A DNA stretch of 64,000 nt from an uncultured Lachnospiraceae bacterium (GTDB taxonomy: Bacteria; Bacillota; Clostridia; Lachnospirales; Lachnospiraceae). Positions 41,263 through 51,006 of the stretch are shown one piece after another. The stretch lies in NCBI GenBank assembly GCA_946557105.1, contig CAMNSZ010000001.1, forward strand, positions 237,405 through 301,404, read 5' to 3'. The stretch's first letter is position 1. Each line of letters opens with the position of its first letter. The notes beneath the pieces are model-generated. The model was not told where the DNA came from. It saw only the letters and a program-made list of their open reading frames with translations, and searched no databases. Position numbers and translations under genes: made by a program.

Positions 41263-42756
41263 CTACTCCTGAGCCCACGCAAGCGCACATTTGACGGCTC
41301 TGTGCCAGCCTTTAAGCAGCTTTTCCCTTTCTTCGTTCCCCATACCGGGGTCAAACTGTGCCGCCATCTGCCAGTTTTGCCGGATTTCATTCTTATCCCG
41401 CCAATATCCGGTAGCTAACCCCGCAAGATAAGCCGCTCCCAGAGCAGTGGTCTCAATACACTCGGGGCGTCTGACCTGCGTATTTACAATATCTGCCTGA
41501 AACTGCATAAGGAAATCATTTGCGCTGGCTCCCCCATCCACCTTAAGACTTTTTAGCTCCATGCCGCTGTCCTTCTCCATTGCTTCCAACACATCCGCCG
41601 TCTGATAGGCGATGGATTCCAATGCCGCTCTCACAAAATGCTCCTTTGTACAGCCTCTGGTGATACCCACAACGGTTCCTCTGGCATATTGATTCCAATA
41701 GGGCGCTCCCATGCCGGCAAAAGCCGGAACCATATACATCCCCGCCGTATCCTCCACCTGTGTGGCATATTCCTGCGACTTGGGGGCGGAGCTTATCATC
41801 CTCATACCGTCGCGCAGCCACTGAACGGCCGCCCCGGCAACAAAGACGCTGCCCTCCAAAGCATATTCTGCCTGACTCCCGGTACATGCAGCCATGGTAG
41901 TCAAAAGCCCCGCCTTGGAAGTAATTGCCTCCTTTCCTGTGTGCATCAGCATAAAACAGCCCGTACCGTAAGTGTTTTTCACCTCCCCCGGCTCAAAACA
42001 GCATTGTCCGAACAATGCCGCCTGCTGGTCTCCCGCCGCTCCGGCAATAGGAATTCCTTCCCCAAGGGCCGTGCTGTCCGTATAACCGTAAATCCGGCTG
42101 GACGCACACACCTTCGGCAGCATTATCATCGGAATGTTAAAGTAATCCGCAATTTCCTTATCCCAACAAAGCTTATGAATATCAAAAAGCATGGTTCTTG
42201 AAGCATTGGTATAATCGGTAATATGTACGGCTCCCTTTGTAAGATTCCAAATCAGCCATGTATCCACCGTACCAAAAAGCAGCTCGCCCGCCCAAGCCCT
42301 CTCCCTGCATCCCGGCACGTTTTCCAATATCCATGCGATTTTGGAAGCGCTGAAATAAGCGTCGGGAATCAATCCCGTTTTCTGCCTGATTATCTCATAC
42401 AGTCCATGCTTCTTTAATTCCTCAATTTTATCCGAAGTCCTGCGGCACTGCCACACAATAGCGTTATATACGGGCTCCCCCGTATTCTTATCCCATACGA
42501 TAGTGGTTTCTCTCTGATTGGTAATTCCTATGCCGCTTATCTGTTGCGCTTCCACTCCCAGCATTGCCATCGCCTCCGCGGCCACCGCAAGCTGAGACGA
42601 CCATATTTCCTTGGGATTATGTTCCACCCAGCCGGGTCTTTGATAAATCTGCGAAAATTCCTTCTGTGCCATGGCGCATATATTTCCGCCTTTGTCAAAA
42701 ATAATACACCTTGAGCTTGTCGTTCCCTGATCCAGCGCCATTATGTACCTATTCAT
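41263..42756 (-). CDS. glpK: Glycerol kinase
   Basis: [53 protein letters not shown]. Confidence 0.97.
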   Translation of the reverse strand: MNRYIMALDQGTTSSRCIIFDKGGNICAMAQKEFSQIYQRPGWVEHNPKEIWSSQLAVAAEAMAMLGVEAQQISGIGITNQRETTIVWDKNTGEPVYNAIVWQCRRTSDKIEELKKHGLYEIIRQKTGLIPDAYFSASKIAWILENVPGCRERAWAGELLFGTVDTWLIWNLTKGAVHITDYTNASRTMLFDIHKLCWDKEIADYFNIPMIMLPKVCASSRIYGYTDSTALGEGIPIAGAAGDQQAALFGQCCFEPGEVKNTYGTGCFMLMHTGKEAITSKAGLLTTMAACTGSQAEYALEGSVFVAGAAVQWLRDGMRMISSAPKSQEYATQVEDTAGMYMVPAFAGMGAPYWNQYARGTVVGITRGCTKEHFVRAALESIAYQTADVLEAMEKDSGMELKSLKVDGGASANDFLMQFQADIVNTQVRRPECIETTALGAAYLAGLATGYWRDKNEIRQNWQMAAQFDPGMGNEEREKLLKGWHRAVKCALAWAQE

Positions 42757-43070
42757 ATTCTTTACCTTCCTCCCGAATGTTATCTTCCTTCAGGTTCCAA
42801 TATTCGTTTTTAGCAAAACCCTTTTATCCATAATAAAGCCATAACCTTATTTTATGCCATTTTCCTCCTCTTGACAACACATTAAGACTTGCTCGCGTCA
42901 GGTCTTCGTTGTTTTTCAGAGCTGCCGTCCATTCCGGGCATACCGCCTCTGCACGTTGCCCTCCTATAATATACATTTCTTTCTATTGCAAAACTACCCC
43001 GATTCAAGTAAGATGTAATAAACGAACGAATCCTAAACTTTCCAGCAGAATAAGAAGGGAGCGGATATAT

Positions 43071-44120
43071 ATGACAAAAGATTCTTTTCGTAACCGTCAA
43101 AACGGCTTTCAAACCATGGACGGCAGCAGCCAAAGGCCGGCAGGTATTTCCGGCGGCAAAATAGCAGGTATTATTATTTTACTAATTGTGATTGCCTTTT
43201 TGGCATTTAACTCGACCTACCAAATCAGAGAACAAGAGCAGGCCGTACTCATTACTCTGGGCAAAGCGCAGGCCGTCACCGACTCCGGACTTCACTTTAA
43301 AATCCCCTTGATTCAACAGGTAAAAAAGGTAAACACCACTATTCAGGGCTTTAGTATCGGATACAATATTGATTCTAACGAATCCGCCGAAAATGAATCT
43401 CTGATGATTACCTCAGATTATAACTTTGTCAATGTGGACTTTTTTGTGGAATATCGCTACAGCGACCCCGTAAAAGCAGTCTATGCCTCCAGAAAGCCTG
43501 TCGATATCCTGCGCAACATCAGTCAAAGCTGCATTCGTACCGTTATCGGCAGCTATCCTGTAGACGAGGTATTGACTACCGGTAAAAACGAAATTCAGGC
43601 GGCAATCAGGGAAATGATCATGGCAGATTTGGAAGAACAGGACATCGGAGTACAGCTGGTGAATATTACCATTCAGGATTCCGAACCTCCCACCGCAGAG
43701 GTAATGGAAGCCTTCAAGGCAGTGGAAACCGCAAAGCAGGGCAAGGAAACCGCCCTCAACAATGCCAATAAATACCGCAACGAGCAGCTTCCCCTTGCGC
43801 AGGCAAAAGCAGACGGCATTATCAAGGATGCCGAGGCGCAAAAGACCGAACGTATCAACGAAGCAACCGCTCAGGTGGCACGCTTTAATGCCATTTATGA
43901 AGAATATATTAAAAATCCTGCCGTAACCAGACAACGTATGTTCTATGAGGCTATGGAAGCGGTTCTGCCGGATTTAAAGGTTATCATTGAGGGAGCGGAC
44001 GGAAACATGCAGACTATTTATCCCGTTGAATCCTTTGTAGATTACAATAATAAAAACGCAGGCGGCACAGCTGCGGCAGCAGACAAAAACTCGGCTGCAA
44101 ACGATACTGCAGACAATTAG
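43071..44120 (+). CDS. hflK: FtsH protease activity modulator HflK
   Basis: SPFH/band 7 protein; SD upstream of MTKDSFRNRQNGF; paired with hflC. Confidence 0.92.
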   Translation: MTKDSFRNRQNGFQTMDGSSQRPAGISGGKIAGIIILLIVIAFLAFNSTYQIREQEQAVLITLGKAQAVTDSGLHFKIPLIQQVKKVNTTIQGFSIGYNIDSNESAENESLMITSDYNFVNVDFFVEYRYSDPVKAVYASRKPVDILRNISQSCIRTVIGSYPVDEVLTTGKNEIQAAIREMIMADLEEQDIGVQLVNITIQDSEPPTAEVMEAFKAVETAKQGKETALNNANKYRNEQLPLAQAKADGIIKDAEAQKTERINEATAQVARFNAIYEEYIKNPAVTRQRMFYEAMEAVLPDLKVIIEGADGNMQTIYPVESFVDYNNKNAGGTAAAADKNSAANDTADN

Positions 44121-44132
44121 GAGGAAACGCAT

Positions 44133-45005
44133 ATGAAAAAGACAATTAGAAATGTAGCTCTTACCATTATTATATTTGCCGTACTCATCATCGGCTCCTC
44201 CTGCATAGTCGTTACCAACGAGAACGAATACAGCCTTATCCGGCAGTTCGGCGGCATAGACCATGTAGTATCGGACGCCGGCGTCAGCCTGAAGATTCCT
44301 TTTATACAAACCGTCGACAAACTGCCCAAGCAAACTCTGCTGTATGATCTGGCGTCATCGGATGTCATCACCAGCGACAAAAAGACCATGATTTGTGACA
44401 GCTATATTCTCTGGCATATTACAGACCCCTTAAAATTTGCACAGACTCTGAATTCTTCCATTACTAACGCAGAGAGCCGCCTAAATACTATTGTGTATAA
44501 CTCTACAAAAAATGTTATCAGCAGCACAACGCAGGACGATGTTATCTCCGGTCGGGACGGCGAGCTGTCCGAAGCCATAATTGCCAATATCGGCAGCACG
44601 CTGGACCAGTACGGCATTGAGCTTTTAAGCTTTGAAACCAAGCAGCTGGATTTACCCGGCGACAACAAGGCGGCGGTATATGAACGTATGATTTCCGAGC
44701 GCGACAACATTGCTGCAACCTACACCGCAGAGGGCAGCTCTGAAGCGCAGATAATCAGGAATACTACCGACAAGGAGGTTACCGTTACTCTTTCAGAGGC
44801 GGAAAAAAATGCAGAGATTCTCATTGCAGAGGGCGAGGCGGAGTACATGCGTATTCTCTCCGAGGCCTATGCCGATGAATCCAAGCAGGATTTCTACTCC
44901 TTTGTAAGAAGCCTAGACGCCTTAAAGGTTTCCATGCAAGGCAATAACAAGACTGTTATCCTCTCACCGCAGTCGCCTATTGCACAAATATTTTATGGGA
45001 AATAA
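44133..45005 (+). CDS. hflC: Protease modulator HflC
   Basis: SPFH protein, TM N-terminus, SLIRQFGGIDHVVSDAGVSLKIPFIQTV. Confidence 0.93.
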   Translation: MKKTIRNVALTIIIFAVLIIGSSCIVVTNENEYSLIRQFGGIDHVVSDAGVSLKIPFIQTVDKLPKQTLLYDLASSDVITSDKKTMICDSYILWHITDPLKFAQTLNSSITNAESRLNTIVYNSTKNVISSTTQDDVISGRDGELSEAIIANIGSTLDQYGIELLSFETKQLDLPGDNKAAVYERMISERDNIAATYTAEGSSEAQIIRNTTDKEVTVTLSEAEKNAEILIAEGEAEYMRILSEAYADESKQDFYSFVRSLDALKVSMQGNNKTVILSPQSPIAQIFYGK

Positions 45006-45087
45006 AAGCAGCTTTTGATTAAATCAGTCGAAATAGCGCAGCAAAGATGAATACATGCATTGGTATTATAACTTTCTTTGGAATAAC

Positions 45088-45123
45088 AAAAAGCCCCAAA
45101 TGATGAAATCATCCGGGGCTTTT
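45088..45123. terminator. Terminator between convergent hflC and amt
   Basis: aaaagcccc ... cggggctttt hairpin. Confidence 0.8.
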
Positions 45124-45182
45124 CCATTTGAACAATCTATCTATTAACGTAAGAGAGCAGATAAACACATGCTGCAAGGCAA

Positions 45183-46931
45183 TTATTCCACATCCTGTAA
45201 AGCGTCGAAATCCTCCTCGCCTGTACGGACCTTAATCACCTTATCCACATTGTAGACAAATATCTTACCGTCCCCGATGTGCCCGGTGTAAAGCGCTTTC
45301 TTCGCGGCTTCAATAACCGCTTGCACGGGAATCTTGCTGACTACCACTTCCACCTTAACCTTGGGCAGCAGGGTTGCATCCAATTCAACGCCACGATACA
45401 TCTCGCCGGCGCCCTTCTGGATACCGCAGCCCATAACCTGAGTTACCGTCATTCCGGTTACCCCCAAATCGTTCATAGCCTTCTTCAACTGCTCATATCT
45501 GGCAAGCTTTGCAATGACTGCCACTTTATACATACCCGTAGAGGCGGCCGCCGGAGCCTCCATTACCTTTACCGCTGCTTCCTTCTGAGCCTTAGAAGCC
45601 ATCTCATAGTCCTCAACGCCAAGATTTGTATTTTCATTGACCTCCATTGTCATGGTATTGGAAATATCCATAATGCTGAAGCCCGCATAAGCGGAGGTAA
45701 GTCCATGCTCGCAGGAATCCAGACCTACAATCTCTTCTTCCTCCGTAACCCGAAGTCCGACGGTTGCCTTAATTATCAGAAAGGCAATAGTAATCGTTAC
45801 GGCGGTCCACGCCGCAACCGCTCCGAATCCCAGAAACTGTAATCCCAGCTGCTTTAATCCGCCGCCATAGAAAAGCCCTACAACGCTGTCGTTTCCGGGC
45901 GCCGATGTTGTGGCAAATAAACCGACTGCAATAGTACCCCAAATACCGTTTAAGCAGTGAACGGCAACTGCTCCCACGGGGTCGTCAATATGTAACTTAT
46001 AATCTAAGAACCAGACGCCAAATACTACTAAAAATCCCGCAACCGCTCCAATAATCAATGCTCCTGTCACATCGGTTACATCGCAGGGAGCCGTGATTGC
46101 CACCAGACCTGCAAGGGAAGCGTTCAGACACATGGAAACATCCGGCTTTCCGTATTTAATCCATGTAAAAACCATACATACTACGGTGGCAATTGCAGGG
46201 GCAATCGTTGTGGTAACAAATACGGAACCAAGCTGCTCTACACTGGTACAGGCCGCACCGTTAAACCCATACCAACCCAGCCAAAGAATAAATACGCCAA
46301 GACAGCCGATAGGAAGATTATGTCCGGGAAAAGCATTTACCTTTGTAACCCTTCCGTTCTTATCCTTTACAAACTTACCGATGCGGGGCCCAAGAATCTT
46401 TGCGCCGATAATTGCGGAAATACCACCCACCATATGAATCGCGCAGGAGCCCGCAAAATCATGGAAGCCAAGCTGCGCAAGCCAGCCGCCGCCCCATATC
46501 CAATGCGCTTCAATGGGATAAATCAACGCCGAAATAATTCCCGAATAAATACAATAGGATAAAAATTTCGTTCTTTCAGCCATGGCGCCGGAAACAATTG
46601 TAGCCGTCGTTGCACAAAATACCAGATTAAATACAAAGTTTGACCAGTCAAAGCTTTCATATGCCGTAAATATGTCAAACCCGGGCTTACCAATCAGCCC
46701 CGCCACATCTTCACCCAACAGCAGCCCAAAACCTATTAAAATGAACACTACCGTACCGATGCAGAAATCCATCAGATTTTTCATCAGAATGTTACCTGCA
46801 TTCTTTGCTCTGGTGAAACCCGTCTCTACCATTGCGAAGCCCGCCTGCATCCAGAATACCAGCGCTGCACCTATCAAAAACCAGACGCCAAACACTTCGC
46901 CGTTTACCATGCTTAAAATTTCCTCTGTCAT
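45183..46931 (-). CDS. amt: Ammonium transporter with C-terminal PII (GlnB/GlnK) domain
   Basis: Amt core (FNLVFCATTATIVSGAMAERTKF, GGISAIIGAKILGPR) followed by MYKVAVIAKLARYEQLKKAMNDLGVTGMTVTQVMGCGIQKG...VEVVVSKIPVQAVIEAAKKALYTGHIGDGKIFVYNVDKVIKVRTGEE. Confidence 0.95.
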   Translation of the reverse strand: MTEEILSMVNGEVFGVWFLIGAALVFWMQAGFAMVETGFTRAKNAGNILMKNLMDFCIGTVVFILIGFGLLLGEDVAGLIGKPGFDIFTAYESFDWSNFVFNLVFCATTATIVSGAMAERTKFLSYCIYSGIISALIYPIEAHWIWGGGWLAQLGFHDFAGSCAIHMVGGISAIIGAKILGPRIGKFVKDKNGRVTKVNAFPGHNLPIGCLGVFILWLGWYGFNGAACTSVEQLGSVFVTTTIAPAIATVVCMVFTWIKYGKPDVSMCLNASLAGLVAITAPCDVTDVTGALIIGAVAGFLVVFGVWFLDYKLHIDDPVGAVAVHCLNGIWGTIAVGLFATTSAPGNDSVVGLFYGGGLKQLGLQFLGFGAVAAWTAVTITIAFLIIKATVGLRVTEEEEIVGLDSCEHGLTSAYAGFSIMDISNTMTMEVNENTNLGVEDYEMASKAQKEAAVKVMEAPAAASTGMYKVAVIAKLARYEQLKKAMNDLGVTGMTVTQVMGCGIQKGAGEMYRGVELDATLLPKVKVEVVVSKIPVQAVIEAAKKALYTGHIGDGKIFVYNVDKVIKVRTGEEDFDALQDVE

Positions 46932-46982
46932 AATATTTCCCTCCTTATTACGGCTGCACGCTCCTGCGTTTTGCCAAAAAAT

Positions 46983-47027
46983 ATGCGATGCACGGGTTGC
47001 CGATATCGAAGCCCCATTGCATCGCAT
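46983..47027 (-). terminator. Second terminator-like hairpin in amt leader
   Basis: atgcgatgca / tgcatcgcat perfect 10-bp arms followed on the minus strand by ATTTTTT. Confidence 0.7.
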
Positions 47028-47070
47028 TCTTTTTCTCCGGTCACGCGCGTCTCGACTCACCGGAAAAATA

Positions 47071-47102
47071 AAAGGCACTACGGATTACTCCATAGCGCCT
47101 TT
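47071..47102 (-). terminator. First terminator-like hairpin in amt leader
   Basis: aaaggcactacgg / ccatagcgccttt arms followed on the minus strand by TATTTTT; begins about 15 nt after the -10 box. Confidence 0.75.
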
Positions 47103-47116
47103 GCTTTATGTATGAG

Positions 47117-47145
47117 AGTATAACACTTAGTTTTTTATATGTCAA
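47117..47145 (-). promoter_or_regulatory. SigA-type promoter of amt
   Basis: Minus strand TTGACA (47140-47145), 17-bp spacer, TATACT (47117-47122). Confidence 0.8.
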
Positions 47146-47205
47146 CAATTAATTTGGCATACCAAAATGCACAGCATTTCACCCCTGCCAGACAAGACCG
47201 GCTAA

Positions 47206-48069
47206 TTAATTAGCCGATAAATTGCAAAGAAGGCGCAAATACTTGACATGGTTTAACATAATATATTCCTCTTTGTAAAAGCCCAGCTTTTCACAGACCG
47301 CACCGGACGCCTTATTTTCCGGCGCCACCAGCGCCTGAACCCGCTCAAAGCCCAAATTTTTACGACCATATTTCAATATGGCGCCGCAGACCTCGGTGGC
47401 AAGACCCTGACCCTGCCATGGAACGCCGATAAGGAACCCCAGCTCCGGCTCTTCATAGCCCTCACGAGGAAACAGTCCGGCGCGACCGATTATCTCTTTG
47501 GTATCCTTTTTCAGAACCGTCCAGACCCCAAAACCATAAAAACCATATTGCTTTTCAATATAATCCCTCACATACTGTTTTTCTTCCTCTATATCAGGGT
47601 ATAGGTCCTCCATATATCTTGTCATGCGCGAATCGTCGTATATTTTGTAAAAAGCATCTACATCCTCCGGTACGGTCTCACGCACCAGACAACGCCTTGT
47701 CTCCAAAATATCCCACGGAATTTTGTAATAACGTCGATACACCTGCTCCAAATATTCTTCATCCATGTCCTCGGGATTCTCCAAAGCATACTGCAGCCCC
47801 GTAAAATCCTCTTCCCTATTTCCATCATGAAGATAGATAATCACTGCTTCTTTCGCCTGTGTCAGCTGCATTGCACACCTTACGCAGTCCGTTACCCACA
47901 GCACGCCTTCTCCGCCGTTCGCTCTCACAAGCTCTTTGGTTGACATATTTTTCTCTTCCGCAAAAATAAAGGCGACGCCTTTACTCTCAAGCCGTTTCTT
48001 CAGCAATGTATAACTGTCCTTTTGTTCTTTTTGTCCAAGCACTGCCATTACCCTTTTCAAATAATACAT
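47206..48069 (-). CDS. GNAT family N-acetyltransferase
   Basis: TRRCLVRETVPEDVDAFYKIYDDSRMTRYMEDL...GVPWQGQGLATEVCGAILKYGRKNLGFERVQALV. Confidence 0.9.
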   Translation of the reverse strand: MYYLKRVMAVLGQKEQKDSYTLLKKRLESKGVAFIFAEEKNMSTKELVRANGGEGVLWVTDCVRCAMQLTQAKEAVIIYLHDGNREEDFTGLQYALENPEDMDEEYLEQVYRRYYKIPWDILETRRCLVRETVPEDVDAFYKIYDDSRMTRYMEDLYPDIEEEKQYVRDYIEKQYGFYGFGVWTVLKKDTKEIIGRAGLFPREGYEEPELGFLIGVPWQGQGLATEVCGAILKYGRKNLGFERVQALVAPENKASGAVCEKLGFYKEEYIMLNHVKYLRLLCNLSAN

Positions 48070-48247
48070 ACTTCCCGTTTCTCCTCTTTACGAATCAGCT
48101 AAAATACATTATACTATTTCTTATTGGAAAGAATTAAGGGCGAAAGAAAAAATAAGGAAAGGGCAAAATGCAAACATCTCTTTCACTCCTTACGTTTGCG
48201 CCTCAAAAGAAAATATATACATTATCGCTTGAGGCTTGGTGCAAATT

Positions 48248-48775
48248 ATGACAAAAAATCCTGTTGTTACTATCAACATGAAAGGCGGCGACCTTATCAG
48301 ACTGGAGCTTTACCCCGACGTCGCCCCTATTTCGGTAAACAATTTTATCAGTCTTATCAACAAGCGCTTCTATGATGGATTGATTTTCCATCGGGTTATC
48401 AAGGGCTTTATGATTCAGGGTGGTTGTCCTGACGGCACCGGTATGGGCGGACCCGGCTACAGCATCAAGGGCGAGTTTGCACAGAATGGCGTGGAGAACA
48501 CCTTAAAGCATACAGAAGGCGTTCTTTCTATGGCAAGAGCAATGCATCCCGACTCTGCGGGCTCTCAGTTTTTCATTATGCACAAAAATGCTCCCCATCT
48601 TGACGGAGGCTATGCCGCCTTTGGCAAGGTTATCGAGGGTATGGATGTTGTAAACAAAATTGCCGAGACCTCCACCGACTATAACGACCGTCCTCTGGAG
48701 GCACAGATTATGGAGACCGTTACCGTGGATACCTTCGGCGAAAGCTATCCCGAACCGGAAAAGCTGCCGGACTAA
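48248..48775 (+). CDS. Peptidyl-prolyl cis-trans isomerase (cyclophilin type)
   Basis: [67 protein letters not shown]. Confidence 0.97.
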   Translation: MTKNPVVTINMKGGDLIRLELYPDVAPISVNNFISLINKRFYDGLIFHRVIKGFMIQGGCPDGTGMGGPGYSIKGEFAQNGVENTLKHTEGVLSMARAMHPDSAGSQFFIMHKNAPHLDGGYAAFGKVIEGMDVVNKIAETSTDYNDRPLEAQIMETVTVDTFGESYPEPEKLPD

Positions 48776-48808
48776 ACAGGCAATTAAATCATAAAAAACG
48801 CTAAACCG

Positions 48809-48833
48809 GGCAAGATATGTTATATATCTTGCC
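48809..48833 (+). terminator. Hairpin downstream of cyclophilin gene
   Basis: ggcaagatat-5 nt-atatcttgcc. Confidence 0.6.
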
Positions 48834-48983
48834 TGTTCATATTTTGTTCACAAATCATTTAAAATTTTTTCAATTTCCTATCACGTTTTGGACATTTCTT
48901 TCCCCTATACTATAATCATCCAATAAAAATATTAAGAAGCAAGCTACAATTAATTGTTTTAATAAATAACTTTTTCATAATAA

Positions 48984-49009
48984 ATGCCAAGGAATCGCTT
49001 CCTTGGCAT
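48984..49009 (-). terminator. Hairpin downstream of fba
   Basis: atgccaaggaa-4 nt-ttccttggcat perfect 11-bp arms. Confidence 0.65.
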
Positions 49010-49032
49010 CCTCCCTTTTATGGGAAATGCTT

Positions 49033-49052
49033 GTGTCCGTTTCTGCGGACAC
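49033..49052. terminator. Second hairpin just 3' of fba
   Basis: gtgtccg-6 nt-cggacac flanked by a T6 tract on the plus strand. Confidence 0.5.
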
Positions 49053-49056
49053 TTTT

Positions 49057-49920
49057 TTAAGCCTTTCCAACGGAACCGAAAAGCTCCATCTTCTCCTTAA
49101 CGGTAGCTTTAATTGCCTCTACGCCGGGAGCAAGAAGCTTACGGGGGTCAAAGCCCTTTCCTTCCAAATCCTTACCTGCCTCGATATACTTACGGGTACC
49201 CTCGGCGAAAGCCAGCTGGCACTCGGTATTTACGTTAATCTTAGCAACGCCAAGGCTGATTGCCTTCTTAATCATATCTGCCGGAATGCCTGTACCGCCG
49301 TGAAGCACTAAGGGAAGCTCTCCTGTCAGCTGCTGAACGGCATCCAAAGTCTCAAAGCTAAGTCCTTTCCAATTTGCAGGATATTTACCGTGAATATTAC
49401 CGATACCTGCTGCCAGAAAGTCAACGCCCAAATCGGCAATCGCCTTGCACTCCTTAGGGTCCGCACATTCGCCCATGCCTACAACGCCGTCTTCCTCGCC
49501 GCCGATAGAGCCTACCTCAGCCTCGATAGACAGACCCTTGCCGTGAGCGGCTGCAACCAGCTCCTTTGTCTTCTCCACATTCTCTTCGATTGCATAATGG
49601 GAACCGTCGAACATAATAGATGAAAATCCTGCTTCAATACATTTGTAGCATCCTTCAAAGCTGCCGTGATCCAAATGTAACGCCACGGGAACGTCAATAT
49701 CCAAATCCTTCAACAAACCGTTTACCATGCCGACCACCGCATGATAACCGCCCATATACTTGCCTGCTCCCTCGGATACGCCTAAGATAACAGGGGATTT
49801 GCATTCCTTTGCAGTCAAAAGAATAGATTTTGTCCACTCCAGATTATTGATATTGAACTGGCCTACCGCATAGTGACCTGCTTTTGCTTTTTTCAGCATT
49901 TCTGTTGCAGAAACTAACAT
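49057..49920 (-). CDS. fba: Class II fructose-1,6-bisphosphate aldolase
   Basis: MLVSATEMLKKAKAGHYAVGQFNINNLEW; VALHLDHGSFEGCYKCIEAGFSSIMFDGSH. Confidence 0.97.
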   Translation of the reverse strand: MLVSATEMLKKAKAGHYAVGQFNINNLEWTKSILLTAKECKSPVILGVSEGAGKYMGGYHAVVGMVNGLLKDLDIDVPVALHLDHGSFEGCYKCIEAGFSSIMFDGSHYAIEENVEKTKELVAAAHGKGLSIEAEVGSIGGEEDGVVGMGECADPKECKAIADLGVDFLAAGIGNIHGKYPANWKGLSFETLDAVQQLTGELPLVLHGGTGIPADMIKKAISLGVAKINVNTECQLAFAEGTRKYIEAGKDLEGKGFDPRKLLAPGVEAIKATVKEKMELFGSVGKA

Positions 49921-50106
49921 TTTGATACCTCCGTTTTTTATTGATAGTTTGTAGTAAACAGTAAGAACTTTTACCTCTTGTTCAATATAACACATTCCCC
50001 TCAAAAAGAAAATATTATCGTTAAATTTTTATCGTCAAAATAGTGTCAAAGCGTTCAAAATAAGTGTATACTGTAACAAAAAAAGATAAAACGGAGACCT
50101 ATCACC

Positions 50107-51006
50107 ATGAAACACACCCCTGAAACCTCTGTACAATTATTGGATATGCCTCTTTCCTGTGAATACAAAACACTGGACGGATTTCCCATAACATCATCCC
50201 CGTCCAGCTACAGGCTCCATAATCATGATGGCTATGAGCTATACCTATTCTTGGACGGGGATGTAAATTTTTATACGGAAACAGACAGTAAAAAGCTGGT
50301 ACGCGGCGACCTAATCTGTATTCCTCCTTATGCGTTTCATGGCGCTCTTCTTATGTCCTGCAGCTGCTACAACCGGATTGTGCTTAATCTATCAAAAAGC
50401 TATTTACAGTCTCTGTGCAGCCCTGCCACCGACTTGACTCTCTGTATGCACTCTTCCGACAGCGCATTTCTGATTGCACAGCTGACGGAGGAAAAAATTA
50501 CGGAGTTCAAAATATTAACCGACCGGCTTTCGGCAGCCCTTTCTTCCCAAGAATGGGGCTCCGACCTGATGCGCAACGCACTTCTTACGCAATTATTGAT
50601 TTTACTGGGCAAATATGTCCTCTCCATACCCGTAAAGCCTTATCCCCAAGCTATGCCTTCCTTAGTCATGAAAACTTTTGCTTATATAGAGGAGCATTTG
50701 ACGGAGGAAATCACGCTAAAGCAGCTGGCAGATACGTTTCATCACAACGGAACCTATATCAGCAGATGCTTTAAAAGAGCGACCGGAATCCCTCTGTTTG
50801 ATTTTATCCTTGCCAAAAGGCTCACACTTGCCAAACAATACCTTATTCGGGGGCTTTCACCCACAGAGGTCTGTTTTCGATGCGGCTTTGGGAATTACTC
50901 AAATTTTTCCCGCTCCTTCAGTCATAGGTTCGGTTGTTCCCCAAAGCATTATCAGGACAATATTTATAGCTTTCCACAGGACCCAGATAGGACTGGGGCA
51001 GACTGA
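50107..51006 (+). CDS. AraC family transcriptional regulator
   Basis: N-terminal cupin-like sensor, C-terminal double HTH (ITLKQLADTFHHNGTYISRCFKRATGIPLFDFIL ... EVCFRCGFGNYSNFSRSFSHRFGCSPKHYQ). Confidence 0.93.
   Translation: MKHTPETSVQLLDMPLSCEYKTLDGFPITSSPSSYRLHNHDGYELYLFLDGDVNFYTETDSKKLVRGDLICIPPYAFHGALLMSCSCYNRIVLNLSKSYLQSLCSPATDLTLCMHSSDSAFLIAQLTEEKITEFKILTDRLSAALSSQEWGSDLMRNALLTQLLILLGKYVLSIPVKPYPQAMPSLVMKTFAYIEEHLTEEITLKQLADTFHHNGTYISRCFKRATGIPLFDFILAKRLTLAKQYLIRGLSPTEVCFRCGFGNYSNFSRSFSHRFGCSPKHYQDNIYSFPQDPDRTGAD

Noticed and set aside
46931-47070. Amt leader as a fourth copy of the start-proximal element (GGCAAAACGCAGGAGCG)
   Set aside because: Shared words are short and order differs; better explained by the two terminator hairpins
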